A stretch of 64,000 bases of DNA from Erythrophleum ivorense (Eukaryota > Streptophyta > Magnoliopsida > Fabales > Fabaceae): contig JAIUCV010000076.1 of NCBI GenBank assembly GCA_026724425.1, forward strand, positions 2,193,501 to 2,257,500, in the 5' to 3' direction. Positions 1-10,084 of this stretch are shown here, piece after piece (positions within the stretch are counted from its first letter, which is position 1; every line of letters starts with the position of its first letter). The position numbers were made by a program, and so were the translations under genes. The notes under the pieces are model-generated. The model ran no database searches, was not told the DNA's origin, and worked only from the letters and a program-made list of their open reading frames with translations.

Positions 1-1362
1 GCTAATCGTCCACAATAAAACTGCGCGCATGATGAAGTTTTGTTGCTGCGAGTAATCAAATGTGCAGACTCCAGAATACCACAGTTGTTTCAACTCGTCA
101 ATCAAAGGTTGCAGAAATACATCTAGGGATCGCTTCGGATGCTTAGGACCTGGCACTAAAATAGTTAAGAACAAAAATTCTCGGCGCATGCACATTGTCG
201 GCGGAAGATTGTATGGCGTCAGTATGACGGTCCATAGCGAATATTGTCTCCCTGACATACCAAATGGAGCAAATCCGTCTGTGCACAATCCTAGGTAAAC
301 ATTCCTGGACTCATTAGCAAAGTCTGAATGTACCGTCTGAAAGTGTTTCCACGCCTTTGCATCTGAGGGATGTGTTATCTCTCCATGATGTGTGGAATGT
401 TCTGCATGCCATCTCATTGACGCTGACGTCGTTTCCGATTGGTATAACCGTTTCAATCTTTCAGTGATTGGCAAGTACCACATACGTTGGTAAGGGACCC
501 GCCTCCTTCCTGTAGTGGGTTTGTATCTCGGCTTCCGACAAAATCGACATTCCTGCAGCTTATCATCATCTTTCCAGAAAATCATGCAATTGTCAATGCA
601 TACGTCAATCATTTCATAGGGTAACCCAAGACCCGCAACCAACTTCTGTATTTCATAGTAATTACCAGCAGAAAGATTATCTTCCGGTAAATACTCTTGA
701 AATAGTTCAGCCCACTTATCCATGTTACTTTCGCTGCTGTTATCTTCACTTTTAATTGTCATCATCCTAGCTGCTAGTGACAATCTAGAAAGTCCCTCTC
801 TACACCCATCGTAAAGTGGTTGATTTGCAGCATCTAACATATCATAAAACTTCTGTGCTTCCATGTTGGGTTCTTCCGACATTGTTTCCACAGGATAATC
901 AGCAGGAGCATGTGTAGTTTCATGAAATGCATCTGTAACCATATCATGAAACCTATTCCCTTGCTGATACCCAATATCATTTTCCACTATATCAGGATCA
1001 TGACCATAATAATCATAACTACCGTAGTTATAATTTTGTTCCTCAACCCCACGACTCGAACCACTAGTTCCCGCATCATGATGAGTAGTATTATAATGAT
1101 TTTCCCCATGAAAATACCATACATAATAGTTTGGTACAAATCCTCTACTAAATACATGTGTTTTAGCAGTATCAACAGCGACATATTTCTTGTTCTTACA
1201 TCTGGGACAGGGACAAAATATTTTACCAGTTTGCAATGCCTGTGGTTGATTTTTTGCTTGGTTAAAGAATCCATGTAATCCTTCAACAAACTCTCCCGTC
1301 ACTTCGCCGCTCCCCGGATCTCTTTGATTATACATCCAGCTTCGTAACTCATATATACTCAT
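1..1362 (-). CDS. CACTA transposase (TNP2/TNPD type), N-terminal 454 codons
   Basis: This is the transposase that recognises and moves CACTA elements. The frame is open from the ATG at 1362 to base 1 with no stop in 454 codons; I checked every in-frame triplet. The N-terminus (MSIYELRSWMYNQRD) and the Cys-rich FCPCPRCKNKKY stretch match the transposase-associated domain (PF13963). The later part, with WYLPITERLKRLYQS and GPKHPKRSLDVFLQPL, matches the start of Transposase_21/TNP2 (PF02992), which continues beyond the edge. A TATA box lies about 118 bp upstream. The copy at 34663 on the plus strand is closely related but carries a stop codon and a 14-bp deletion, so this is the better-preserved of the two. 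Whether the remainder is intact cannot be seen. Confidence 0.9.
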   Translation of the reverse strand, partial: MSIYELRSWMYNQRDPGSGEVTGEFVEGLHGFFNQAKNQPQALQTGKIFCPCPRCKNKKYVAVDTAKTHVFSRGFVPNYYVWYFHGENHYNTTHHDAGTSGSSRGVEEQNYNYGSYDYYGHDPDIVENDIGYQQGNRFHDMVTDAFHETTHAPADYPVETMSEEPNMEAQKFYDMLDAANQPLYDGCREGLSRLSLAARMMTIKSEDNSSESNMDKWAELFQEYLPEDNLSAGNYYEIQKLVAGLGLPYEMIDVCIDNCMIFWKDDDKLQECRFCRKPRYKPTTGRRRVPYQRMWYLPITERLKRLYQSETTSASMRWHAEHSTHHGEITHPSDAKAWKHFQTVHSDFANESRNVYLGLCTDGFAPFGMSGRQYSLWTVILTPYNLPPTMCMRREFLFLTILVPGPKHPKRSLDVFLQPLIDELKQLWYSGVCTFDYSQQQNFIMRAVLLWTIS

Positions 1363-1479
1363 TTTTTTAGTTTTTTTTTTTTTTTTTTTTTTCCTTTCTT
1401 CTCTCTTTTTTTTTTTTTCCTCTTCCTTCTCTCGGTCGTTTTTTTTTTTGGTGTGATTTCTGAAACTAACGACGTTGGC

Positions 1480-1487
1480 TATTTATA
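1480..1487 (-). promoter_or_regulatory. TATA box of the CACTA transposase
   Basis: On the minus strand the sequence reads CTATAAATAG, a full plant TATA consensus, 118 bp upstream of the transposase ATG. The same box with the same surroundings is present in the plus-strand copy at 34516-34523. A long pyrimidine-rich leader (long T tracts on the plus strand, 1362-1450, i.e. A-rich on the transcript) separates it from the start codon. Confidence 0.7.
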
Positions 1488-1496
1488 GATGAAGGA

Positions 1497-2035
1497 TTTT
1501 TAATTGCGACGGATTTGCGACGGATTTGCGATGGATATTTTGCGACGGAATTGCGACGGATTTGATTTTGCGACGGAATTACGACTATCTTGCGACGAAC
1601 TTGCGATGGCTTTGCGACGGAAATATTCCATCGCAAAAGTTAGGTAAACTTCGTTTAACACGTGCTTACCTAACCGGTCGCATGTCGGCCAACTACTTTT
1701 CGTCGCAAATCCGTCGCAACTTTGCGACGGATTTGCGACGGAACACTTTGCGACGAAAAAATGTAACCGCAAAGTCGTCGCAAACTTGCGAAGGTATCTT
1801 TTTCTCGCAACTCCGTCGCAAATTTGCGATGGAAGTGCGATCAAGTCTTCTTCAGTCGCAATTCCGTCGCAAGGCGTTCGCAAAATTGCGACGGAATTAA
1901 TTCCGTCGCAAATTTGCGATGGAGTTGCGACGATTGCTTATTCCGTCGCAACACCGTCGCCAATCCATCGCAACTTTGCGACGGAATTAATTCCGTCGCA
2001 AAGTTCCGTCGCAAATACGCTGTTTTCTTGTAGTG
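1497..2035 (-). repeat. CACTA terminal and subterminal repeat array
   Basis: The 9-mer TTGCGACGG and its inverse CCGTCGCAA recur many times in both orientations across this stretch, ending in the terminal inverted repeat at 2035. Such arrays are the transposase-binding subterminal regions of CACTA elements. The many opposed copies could fold into hairpins. Short apparent reading frames here are artefacts of the repeat. Confidence 0.9.
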
Positions 2036-2833
2036 TCTGCCCACGGGCCAATTACGCAATTTCCAGATAATTAAAGTCTTTTAAATAATTTCCACAATTA
2101 TTAAATATTTTTCCACCATTAAAATAATTCCAAATAATTATTAAATAATTCTCATAATTAAATAATAATCTTAATTAATTATTAATCCGAAAATAATTAA
2201 TTAAACCAAATTAATTAACCACTTAAATTTATTAAATTCATTAAACCGGATTAAACCAACTCCAATTCGATTAAACCATCATTCTCACTCAAATCTGATT
2301 AAACCAGACTAAACCGGTGGTGTGGACCGACACTCGGTCGTCTGCTCGAATCCGAGTGCAACAGATCGGCACCAACACACAGAAAACTCAACCCAATCAT
2401 TCCACACACGATTCAACACAATTATCAGCACGAAAACCATCATATAACTCAAGAACAACAACCAAAATCATCAATTCATTCATCTAACAACCTAAATCCA
2501 GAAATCCCGAGCCCACAGTCACGCACTCACCTTGGATTTGGATTGAAAGGGAGAAACAAAGGATGAACAAGGAAGAACCACAACAAAACACCTCAGAAAC
2601 TTCACAATCTCCTCAAAATCGCCTCTGGAACTTCTCTGCCTCAAAATATGAGCTACAAAACGCGGCCAGCCCTTTTTATTTCGAGTCTTAGGGTTTTCCA
2701 ACCCGAACCACGCGAACCGAACAAAATAGAAACAAACCGAAATTTTGCGATTTAGCCGGTGTCGATCGACACCAGCCTTGGTGTCGCTCGACACCAGGCA
2801 AAAACTCCACTTCTTTGGTTTACGGATGTTACA
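2036..2833 (-). mobile_element. Ty3/gypsy LTR fragment (subfamily A), split by CACTA
   Basis: On the minus strand this begins TGTAACATCCGTAAACC (from 2833), the start of the gypsy LTRs seen throughout the window, and runs to the CACTA insertion. It aligns by eye with the LTRs at 18180-19101 and 24878-26001, including the pair of GTGTCGATCGACACC-type palindromes (2759-2793) and the candidate splice donor CAAG/GTGAGTGC. The rest of the LTR should lie left of the CACTA, outside the window. No coding sequence. Confidence 0.85.
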
Positions 2834-3552
2834 ACTAACTTGTTGATGTATTAAGAAATACCTTAATGTCTCTCTTAGTGGATGATTAGTCCACATAATA
2901 GGTTACTAAACCACAAATATTTCTAGTATTCTATCTAGAAATTGGATCATTCCAAATCTATTTTGGCTAGTGATAATTGTATTATCATAATCTCTTTTGA
3001 TAAAATATCACATTAGAAATCATTAAGAAGAATCTTCTAGTTCTTCAATAAATGTCTACATGTTGTAATTTACTTCGCATAATTTTTGAACCGGAATGGT
3101 CTAACCAGCTCATGCCAAAGTATGTTATATTCGGTAAACTTCTGGTTTACTATATAATATCTACTTAACTTTTCCTCATTTATAGTCTTAACTTGATTAA
3201 TTTTGAAATCCCTTGGAGTTACTTTATATATGATTATCAGTATCATTTATCTTTGAATATAATCTTCTAGACTATGAATTAAGAATTCTTATATATTTCT
3301 TGATCAATGATCAAGTTTATCTTGAGTGTGAACATAATCTTCTAGATGTTCCACTTCCTATTGATTGTGGGATTCATCCATTCTCCTCTTCGAGATGATG
3401 ATACTTCTGGTTCATCTATCTCGAATTGAATCCTAGTATAAAATCAATAACGTATCCAACTTGAATCCTGTCTATATCTTTGATACTTTAAACTTCTGAT
3501 ATTTGTATTATATCTTTGATTTTTCACTTCTGGGACTTTAAAGATATACTGC

Positions 3553-3638
3553 ATCAATTATTATATTCCTATAAGTAAATATATATATATATATCAATTA
3601 TTATATTCCTATAAGTAAATATATATATATATATATAT
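3553..3638. repeat. 40-bp tandem duplication with AT microsatellite
   Basis: A segment beginning ATCAATTATTATATTCC is repeated with a 40-bp period (starts at 3553 and 3593), each copy ending in an (AT)n run. The second (AT)n run is longer. It lies in the non-coding part of the copia remnant. Confidence 0.85.
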
Positions 3639-5941
3639 TCTTCCAGAGATATAGATATTCTATTTGCTATCATCTTTATTTTCTCACTTCTTGTGAGAAC
3701 AAGTTTTAAAATAAAACTCTCTGATCTTGACCTTTGACATTATACATCCATATTCATATTCACATCTATGATTATATATTTAATCATTTACTCGCTTATC
3801 ACATTCACTTCAGGAAATGAACCATAACCAATTAGACAAGATTCAAGATTCTCATCAGTAACTCATTATTTTATCAAAATAATTTTTTAAACTTTCTTTA
3901 ATAATATTTTGTCTTCTGGACAATATTATTTATCTAAGATTAGAGTATACTTTTTATATACATTATCTTCCGGATAATTAAAAATCATTTATGGACTTCA
4001 AGTCTTTTAATCTTAGATGAAAATACAAGATTTTGTATATATAGGATAGTAGAAAAATAAAATAAAATAAATAAATATTATCAAACTACATATATGTATA
4101 AACAAAACATAATTAAAACAATTAATATTAATAATATGTATCATTTTTATTATCACTTCATGTGATAATTTCAGTTTAAAAAAAGAAGATAAAGTATAAT
4201 TTGGACAACTTCTCAAATTATTTATCACTTCAGGTGACAATTTTATTGTGTCTACAAAACAACAATATTTTTGTGATGTATTCTTTATAATACTTATATG
4301 TTCTCCATATATAGACTTCAGGTCATATGGTCTTAGATACTATCATAGGTCAAATCACATTCATGATTATGCCGTTTATTATCATCATCATTATTTTTCA
4401 CTTTTGGTGAAAATCTGGGTACTAAACCGATCTAAGTACTCAATACAATTAGCCATCACTAATAAAAGTATACTAAATTCTTTACATGTATACTAAACCG
4501 ATTCAACCATTACCAAACCAATTATATCGATTTATATTAAAACATGTAATCATGTATACCGATGATTTTGTAAAACAAACAATTTGATGAACTGAAATTT
4601 AATAATTTCGATGAATATAGATAGCTCATGTATCAAACTATAACCAGTGATTACCAAACAACTAAACCTATATTTCTGCATAGAATATGGTGTTAATTTT
4701 GTAATAACTTAGACAATAAAATACATATAACGCCAGTTAACAAAATCATATTTTCACGATCAAAGACAAATTGCAGAATGACTATAATCAAACACATGAT
4801 GACTCGATTATATATTAATCAAATAGACCAGTAATCTTGTCAATCTATATAACCAAACGTCATTCAATTATGAAAATACTCACAAACTGATATAATAAAG
4901 CAATAAACAATGTTTTCCGTTTTAGAGAACTAAACAAACGAAATGCGTAATATCAAATTCAACTTGATAGGCCAAAGTGATTAATTGGACTAATAATAAA
5001 ATAATACTTGTTACCTTCTATAGTGAGACATTGGAGAACAAAGAGATGTTCTTACTAGGGTTTTGTTACAGCATATCAACAAACCGAACATAAACCAAAC
5101 AAACAGTGCTGGCGATTACAAAAACAACTAAATGAAGTTGTAGAAGAATATTAACAATAACTAATGGTACCAAATAATCAAACCAACATAAAACTAAACC
5201 AAAACCAACCGACGATTCTATGTCAAATTGATTAATGATTTTCAATTACTGAGAAGCATATGAGACCATTTAAACCAATGATCAACTAAACCAACTCAAA
5301 CCAATATTTTAGTCTCCAATTCCAATTAATAATTCTCAAATCATAATAAAAAGCCTATGTCATGTACGACTTAAAAATCAAACAATAAACATACATGATT
5401 TAATCTCTTGATCGAACAATAAAATAAAAGTATCTTTTGATTATATATTATGATGTAAAAACCAGCAGAAAATTATTAACTATTATCGTAACATGATTCA
5501 ATTTTCCTTTGTAGACAATTTTTAATTAATTAATGACTACCACCAGACATGATTAAATAATATATTTGTAAACTAATTACCAACAACGAATGATTTCCCA
5601 GTGAAAGCAATAAAGCTAATTAAATCAAAGAAATATGAGTCAAAGTTATAAAAACTGAATCAAATTGCAATAATCGAAGAAGCATAGATCTAACAATTGA
5701 AGAAGCATAGATCGATATATTAAAAAAATATCAATATTAAACAATATGTCAACAATAATCCTTCTGGGATACATGTATTAATTATTCTGGGATTGAGATG
5801 ATAAACACATATCAACAAAGTAATATGAATTACTCATTGTATCTAGTAAATTCGATCTTTGAAGAAAGAGTAAGGACTCTTACCTCTTAGCTCAGACGGC
5901 TAGGGTTTTAACCTAATGGTTAGAGACTCGTGCTGATAACG

Positions 5942-6125
5942 TGTTATAGAAGAAGAGAGAACAAGAGAAGAGAGGACTTAGTTGTCTATTATTCCATCAA
6001 TAATGAGCTGCTTATAAAGGATTACAATATAGGGTTTTCCTTGGAGATGAATACACTTGGAGAACAAGCTAGAACATTCGAGAATATGGGCCAATAATAG
6101 GCTTCCAAATAAACTATTTATAACA
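5942..6125 (-). repeat. Copia 5' LTR, 184 bp
   Basis: On the minus strand the LTR runs from TGTTATAAATAG to CTTCTATAACA, with TG/CA-type ends and perfect TGTTATA/TATAACA terminal inversion. It is followed by the presumed primer-binding region CGTTATCAGCACGAG. It is related to, but distinct from, the 156-bp LTR at 37391 and 59556. Confidence 0.75.
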
Positions 6126-6360
6126 TTAAGTGGTTAAAAATTAGTATTTAAATGTGTTAAAATTGCGTAATTGGCCTGTAGGTATAATGCCCTGACCGCC
6201 CATCCCGGTGAGTCACCCACGCCCTCTCTCGGCCCGTGGGTCCCACCCTATCCGACGGTCGATTTGTTATTTTTGAGAGGCTCTACCGACTTATTTAATA
6301 TCCCTGCGATCAACACCCGACCTTTCCCCGTGTTTTGGCCTCACTTACACGGTTCCGCAG

Positions 6361-6426
6361 ACCACTTCCCGGAAGGTCACCCATCCTTCCATTACTCCAG
6401 CTCAAGCACGCTTAACTCTGGAGTTA
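6361..6426 (-). other. 5S-rRNA-like segment in Cassandra 3' LTR
   Basis: The minus strand contains AGTTAAGCGTGCTTGAGC followed by AGGATGGGTGACCTTCC. These closely match the internal control region (A box to C box) of plant 5S rRNA, where TFIIIA and RNA polymerase III machinery assemble. The match is partial and lies inside a transposon LTR, so it is not a working rRNA gene. This copy keeps the AGTTAAGCG core. Confidence 0.85.
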
Positions 6427-6824
6427 CTTATGGGCATTTGACCGAAAATGTAAGTGCACTTTGTTGACATAGGTAGCCAAATCAATTATCTTAAGCCTCT
6501 CCACAAACCGGGATGTTACAATTCACCCCCACTCACTGAGCGCAACGTCCTCGTTGCGCACCTGGATCGTCACCCCCTGACGGTGTGAGTCAAGGCCACT
6601 CCACTTGACTCCACACCCACGTCTGGGTTCGGCTCTGATACCAAATTATAACGTCCCAACCGCCCATCCCGGTGAGTCACCCACGCCCTCTCTCGGCCCG
6701 TGGGTCCCACCCTATCCGACGGTCGATTTGTTATTTTTGAGAGGCTCTACCGACTTATTTACTATCCCTGCGATCAACACCCGACCTTTCCCCGTGTTTT
6801 GGCCTCACTTACACGGTTCCGCAG

Positions 6825-6890
6825 ACCACTTCCCGGAAGGTCACCCATCCTTCCATTACTCCAGCTCAAGCACGCTTAAATCTGGAGTTA
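6825..6890 (-). other. 5S-rRNA-like segment in Cassandra 5' LTR
   Basis: Same 5S-derived block as at 6361, exactly 464 bp away. Here the A-box core reads ATTTAAGCG instead of AGTTAAGCG. The C-box-like part is unchanged. Confidence 0.85.
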
Positions 6891-7379
6891 CTTATGGGCC
6901 TTTGACCGAAAAGGTAAGTGCACTTTGTTGACATAGGTAGCCAAATCAATTATCTTAAGCCTCTCCACAAACCGGGATGTTACAGTAGGCGGGGTGATTG
7001 TCTCACTAAGTATTTATGAAATACTTATGCATCTCTTTTTCCTTAATGTGATGCAGGTAAAAAGAAAGTGTGATCGCGAAATCGGGCCGAAGAGAGGATG
7101 ATAGGATTGTTTTTAATGTTTTGAATTATTTGTTTTGCAAACCTGGTGTTTAGGTTGCTAGTGTTTTAATATTATTTTTATGGAATTGGATTTGGTTGCT
7201 TGATTTAAATTGTTTAAATGATTATTATTGGAGTTTGTTTTGATTAAGTTTTTCCGTACTTAATTATAAAAATAAAAATAAAATAAAAAGCTTGGTTGTT
7301 TCAGTTTGGATTTGATATTTAGGGTTTAAGGTTTAGTTTTGAAGGTTTAAAGTTAGTTTCAAATTTATGTTATTTATGG

Positions 7380-7751
7380 AACCACATCATGGGTTTAGAT
7401 GAGAGTTAAGTGATATATAAGGGATTTGGACCACTCTACTCATTGTCAATTGGTTTTGAGTTGGATGTCCAGGAAATTTAATATGATATCAGAGCCCGAA
7501 TACACGCTGCCCCACCCGAACCGAATCGGATCCGGCCCATAAATAGAGGTCCGATTAATCTGACCCGAAATTGATCTCATAAATAATGGGATATTATCGA
7601 GACTAATGGCTAGACGGACTATTGTCTTAAGAGAGCGTGTGAGAATATCCCACATCGGAAGTTTATGTAGGACTTAAATGATATACAATAGACTTGGACC
7701 ACTTCACTCATTGCCAATTGATTTTGAGTTGGATGTCCAAGAAACTTAACA
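7380..7751 (+). mobile_element. TRIM retrotransposon (Katydid/Wukong-like), no coding capacity
   Basis: A right LTR (7638-7751) begins TGTGAGAATATCCCACATCGG, typical of plant TRIMs. A diverged left LTR (about 7380-7483) shares GAGTTGGATGTCCA and the GGACCACT block. Directly after the left LTR comes TGATATCAGAGCC (7484-7496), an initiator-Met-type primer-binding site. The internal domain is about 150 bp. The left LTR lacks a clean start, so the target duplication cannot be read. It lies about 300 bp beyond the 3' end of the MYB gene. Confidence 0.7.
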
Positions 7752-8065
7752 AATGGTAAAAGAGAAAAAAAAACTAGTGCTGGTATGAGAGGAAAACAAA
7801 CTTGACGTATATTAATATTCCTTTTTCTCCATTTCTCTTTTTCTTTCTTCTTTGATTAGTACATACAGTTATTTAAAGTTTAGTCGTTTGGATTTATTTT
7901 TTGGGTTAATGTTTAGTCTTTTGAATTTAGAGTTATGAATTTTATATATAAAGTGTACTTATATCAAAGTTATGATAAGTAGAAACAACATAGCGTTTGC
8001 ATAAGACTTATAAGATTTACAAAGGAAGTTTAAGCTCTAATGATTGATTACAAACAGTCGAAACA
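7752..8065. other. 3' flank of MYB gene
   Basis: AT-rich sequence with no coding signal, between the TRIM and the MYB stop codon. It presumably contains the MYB 3' untranslated region near 8065. No further structure seen. Confidence 0.5.
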
Positions 8066-9521
8066 CTAGTGAAATTCTACAGTCTCTCCATCTAACAAAC
8101 TCCAAAGTTGTTCAACGTCAAATGCGGAGGTTTCCCCCTTTTCTGTTGCAGTAGCTACTCGTGGAGCAGAATCTGTGGAGCAAAATGTGTCTTGGCTCTC
8201 GTGGAGCAAAAGCTGCAACCACATATTCTCTCCATCCATTAGATGATTCACAAGCTCCTCATCTTTGTTAGATGTGGTGGGCGAGTTATTAAGTCCAAGG
8301 CATGGAGGAGTAACATCATGAACTTCTGGCCGGCCATTGAAATGGCTGCAGCCGTTGTTCATTGTGAAGGATCGGGGTCGAGGCTTTACAACGTCGATTT
8401 TTTTGGCCGGTACTATGGTAGGAGAACAAGGAATGTTCCTCTTTTTAATCTTGGTCTTACAACAAGGTTCATGCTTCTTACTCAAGTGGGTGTTCCAGTA
8501 ATTCTTGACGTCATTAGCGGTCCGACCAGGCAATCTACCAGCAATCAAGGACCACCTACACATTGTGAAACAATTGACATTATGGCACCCGAAATAATCA
8601 AAACTAATCAATTAAGTAACTAAATTAACAAGTACCTGTTTCCTAGAAGCTTATGAAGGCGAAGAAGAAGATCAACTTCATCAGAGCTAAGTTTTCCTCT
8701 CTTGATACTTGGCTTCAAGTAGTTCAACCATCTTAGTCTACAACTCTTTCTGCACCGATTTAGCCCTACAAAACCAATAATTGACATAAAGTCTATTAAT
8801 TACACGTACTACGACTGATTTTATTTTATCATGAAGAATCTATGCACACCAATAAAACAATGCACTATTGTGCACACATACACACGTGTTCGTTCAGAGA
8901 TTTCCACTAATTATTAATTCATTTACTAAAAGACAAACCAATTAATGAAAATTGTTTAACGACTTTAAAGGAGTCGGCATATTTTCTTTTTGGCACCAAT
9001 AGGTTAGCAATATGCAACGCAAGTAAAAAAAAAATATCCCTTTTTCATCTTTTGTCTTAAATATGACCAACATATATAATTTGCCATGAACAAACCAATT
9101 AAAAAACATGAAACACTAAATTGCTTATTAAAACAAAAAGAAAAACAATGATTGTGTACCCGGGTGTGAATCAATTATCCGAATATTAGATAGAGAGAAA
9201 GAATAATAACACAGTGAATAATAATATCATTAAGGATTTTTCTATGAAAAATCTTGAAAGGCATCATGAAGAGAAAAAAAAACACAATGATATGTGTACC
9301 TTTGTGTTGATTAATATTCCAAACATTAGATAGAGAGAGAATGATGAATATGATTCGTAGTGAGTATATATATTGTGTGTGTGTGTGAGTACATATATAC
9401 CAGCTCTTAAAGGAACTTGGTGCCATTTGCCTTCTCCATAGTTATCAATGCATTTCCTCAAGAGACCATCTTCTTCAGCAGTCCATGCACCTTTTCGCAG
9501 CCCTTTGGACGGACCCTCCAT
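8066..9521 (-). CDS. PAP1-like: R2R3-MYB anthocyanin regulator, PAP1/PAP2 (MYB75/MYB90)-like
   Basis: Three exons on the minus strand (9521-9401, 8765-8636, 8555-8066) with GT/AG borders give 741 nt, or 246 residues, against 248 in Arabidopsis PAP1. Exon 2 is the classic 130 bp. R2 covers about residues 10-60 and R3 about 62-111. The bHLH-binding signature is complete (D72, L73, R76, L80, L87, R91). The subgroup-6 marks ANDV (97-100) and KPRPRSF (141-147) are present, as is the C-terminal AFDVEQLWSLLDGE. Family members act in the nucleus with bHLH and WD40 partners to switch on late anthocyanin genes. No stop or frameshift is visible. Intron 1 has a TG microsatellite (9373-9387) and an internal duplication. 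A related dead copy lies at 28949. The exact orthologue (MYB75, 90, 113 or 114) cannot be decided here. Confidence 0.95.
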
Positions 9522-10084
9522 GGACCAAAAATAATAATAAAAGTATCCAAGGAGATTATTTTAAACAATTGCAACTTCTTATGTAAAGGGTCAAGGAAGA
9601 GGGTATATATTGTGGTTTCACAAATCTTTGGAGGACTTATATACACACGTGATGGGCATAGGGAAGTGACGTGCATGTTTGATGTCCACATTTCTTGTTT
9701 TACCTGTCGTGCTTAATTTGCTAAGTTAGTTCTGCTACTGATTTGGACTAGAGAAAAGTTCATAGCACCTAGCTAGTCTCTTCATCTTTTTACAGTTCTT
9801 TAAGAGGAAAAACATGTCTCTTAACACTATTAATTAGGAGAAAAGACTATAATATGATTACAGGAGAGGCAGTACTTTCATGCACATGAAACAGAACATA
9901 AATTATTACAGAAAAGGTGGATGTATAACAATAATTAATAAACTCTATTAGTTTTGATAGTTTATGATTATATAATATTTATTTTGATAAGGCTATTTTT
10001 CTCTTCCCTGGTTACAGATTTTTGGTGTTTTTGGTGTTTTTCTTAATTTAAAATTTTTATCGATTCATGGTGTAAATATTTGCA
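9522..10084. other. MYB upstream region
   Basis: Contains the TATA/G-box cluster described separately. Beyond about 9720 the sequence is AT-rich with no gene or repeat that I can support. Confidence 0.4.
9636..9651 (-). promoter_or_regulatory. MYB promoter: TATA box plus adjacent G-box
   Basis: On the minus strand, 115-130 bp upstream of the MYB ATG, a palindromic G-box CACGTG (9646-9651) is followed two bases later by TATATAAG (9643-9636). A second ACGT core, in TGACGTGC, lies at 9667-9674. G-box and ACGT elements are bound by bZIP factors such as HY5 and by bHLH/PIF factors. That would fit light control of anthocyanin regulators, but binding here is inferred. Confidence 0.6.

Larger units (their letters stand above)
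1..2035 (-). mobile_element. CACTA (En/Spm) DNA transposon, 5' part, cut by window edge
   Basis: The terminal inverted repeat, read on the minus strand from 2035, begins CACTACAAGAAAACAGCG, the diagnostic CACTA terminus. About 0.5 kb of subterminal repeats follows, then a TATA box and an open transposase frame that runs off the left edge. The right flank is TCTGCCCACGG. The uninterrupted version of this target (GATCACTCTGCCCACGG) occurs at 18252 and 25157, which fixes the boundary at 2035/2036 and suggests a TCT target duplication. The element sits inside a minus-strand gypsy LTR. Its other terminus lies outside the window. Confidence 0.93.
2834..6125 (-). mobile_element. Degenerate Ty1/copia element with its 5' LTR
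   Basis: The right end is a 184-bp LTR (5942-6125). To its left the minus strand has a leader with the same sequence (GACTCGTGCTGATAACG) that borders the LTR of the copia element at 37391-59711. The stretch 2880-3450 matches 48250-48770 of that element closely. No long reading frame survives and the DNA is very AT-rich. The 3' part of the element is missing, replaced at 2833 by the gypsy LTR. I call it copia by homology to the second copy, which retains recognisable copia polyprotein remnants. Confidence 0.75.
6183..6984 (-). mobile_element. Cassandra TRIM retrotransposon, complete
   Basis: Two direct LTRs of 338 bp each (6183-6520 and 6647-6984) flank a 126-bp internal domain. The 5-bp target duplication GTAGG is present at 6178-6182 and 6985-6989, and removing the element restores the host gypsy LTR sequence. 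On the minus strand the internal domain has the initiator-Met tRNA primer-binding site TGGTATCAGAGCC (6631-6643), 3 bp from the LTR, and a purine tract GTGGGGGTGAAT next to the other LTR. It encodes no protein, as is usual for Cassandra, so it depends on enzymes made by other elements. Both LTRs contain a 5S-rRNA-derived stretch, which defines the family. Confidence 0.95.
6126..7303 (+). mobile_element. Ty3/gypsy LTR fragment (subfamily A), split by Cassandra
   Basis: Two blocks (6126-6182 and 6985-7303) form the 3' part of a plus-strand gypsy LTR that ends GGTTGTTTCA at 7303. They match 30650-31199, including the hairpin-like AAGTATT...AATACTT segment and GTGATGCAG. The 5' part of the LTR is missing at the copia junction. 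The interruption between the blocks is the Cassandra element with a GTAGG duplication. Confidence 0.85.

Noticed and set aside
1497..2035. Regularly repeated short motifs suggestive of a CRISPR-like array.
   Set aside because: Units are 9-11 bp in both orientations, have no unique spacers, and end at a CACTA terminus in a plant genome. They are transposase-binding subterminal repeats.
6361..6426. A 5S rRNA gene.
   Set aside because: Only the internal control region and nearby bases match. The 5' and 3' ends of 5S rRNA are missing and the segment is inside a retrotransposon LTR.
6171..6931. Two similar reading frames of 98 and 108 codons (6171-6467 and 6605-6931) that look like a duplicated small protein family.
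   Set aside because: They are the antisense of the 5S-containing Cassandra LTRs. The similarity comes from the direct LTR repeat and no protein family fits.
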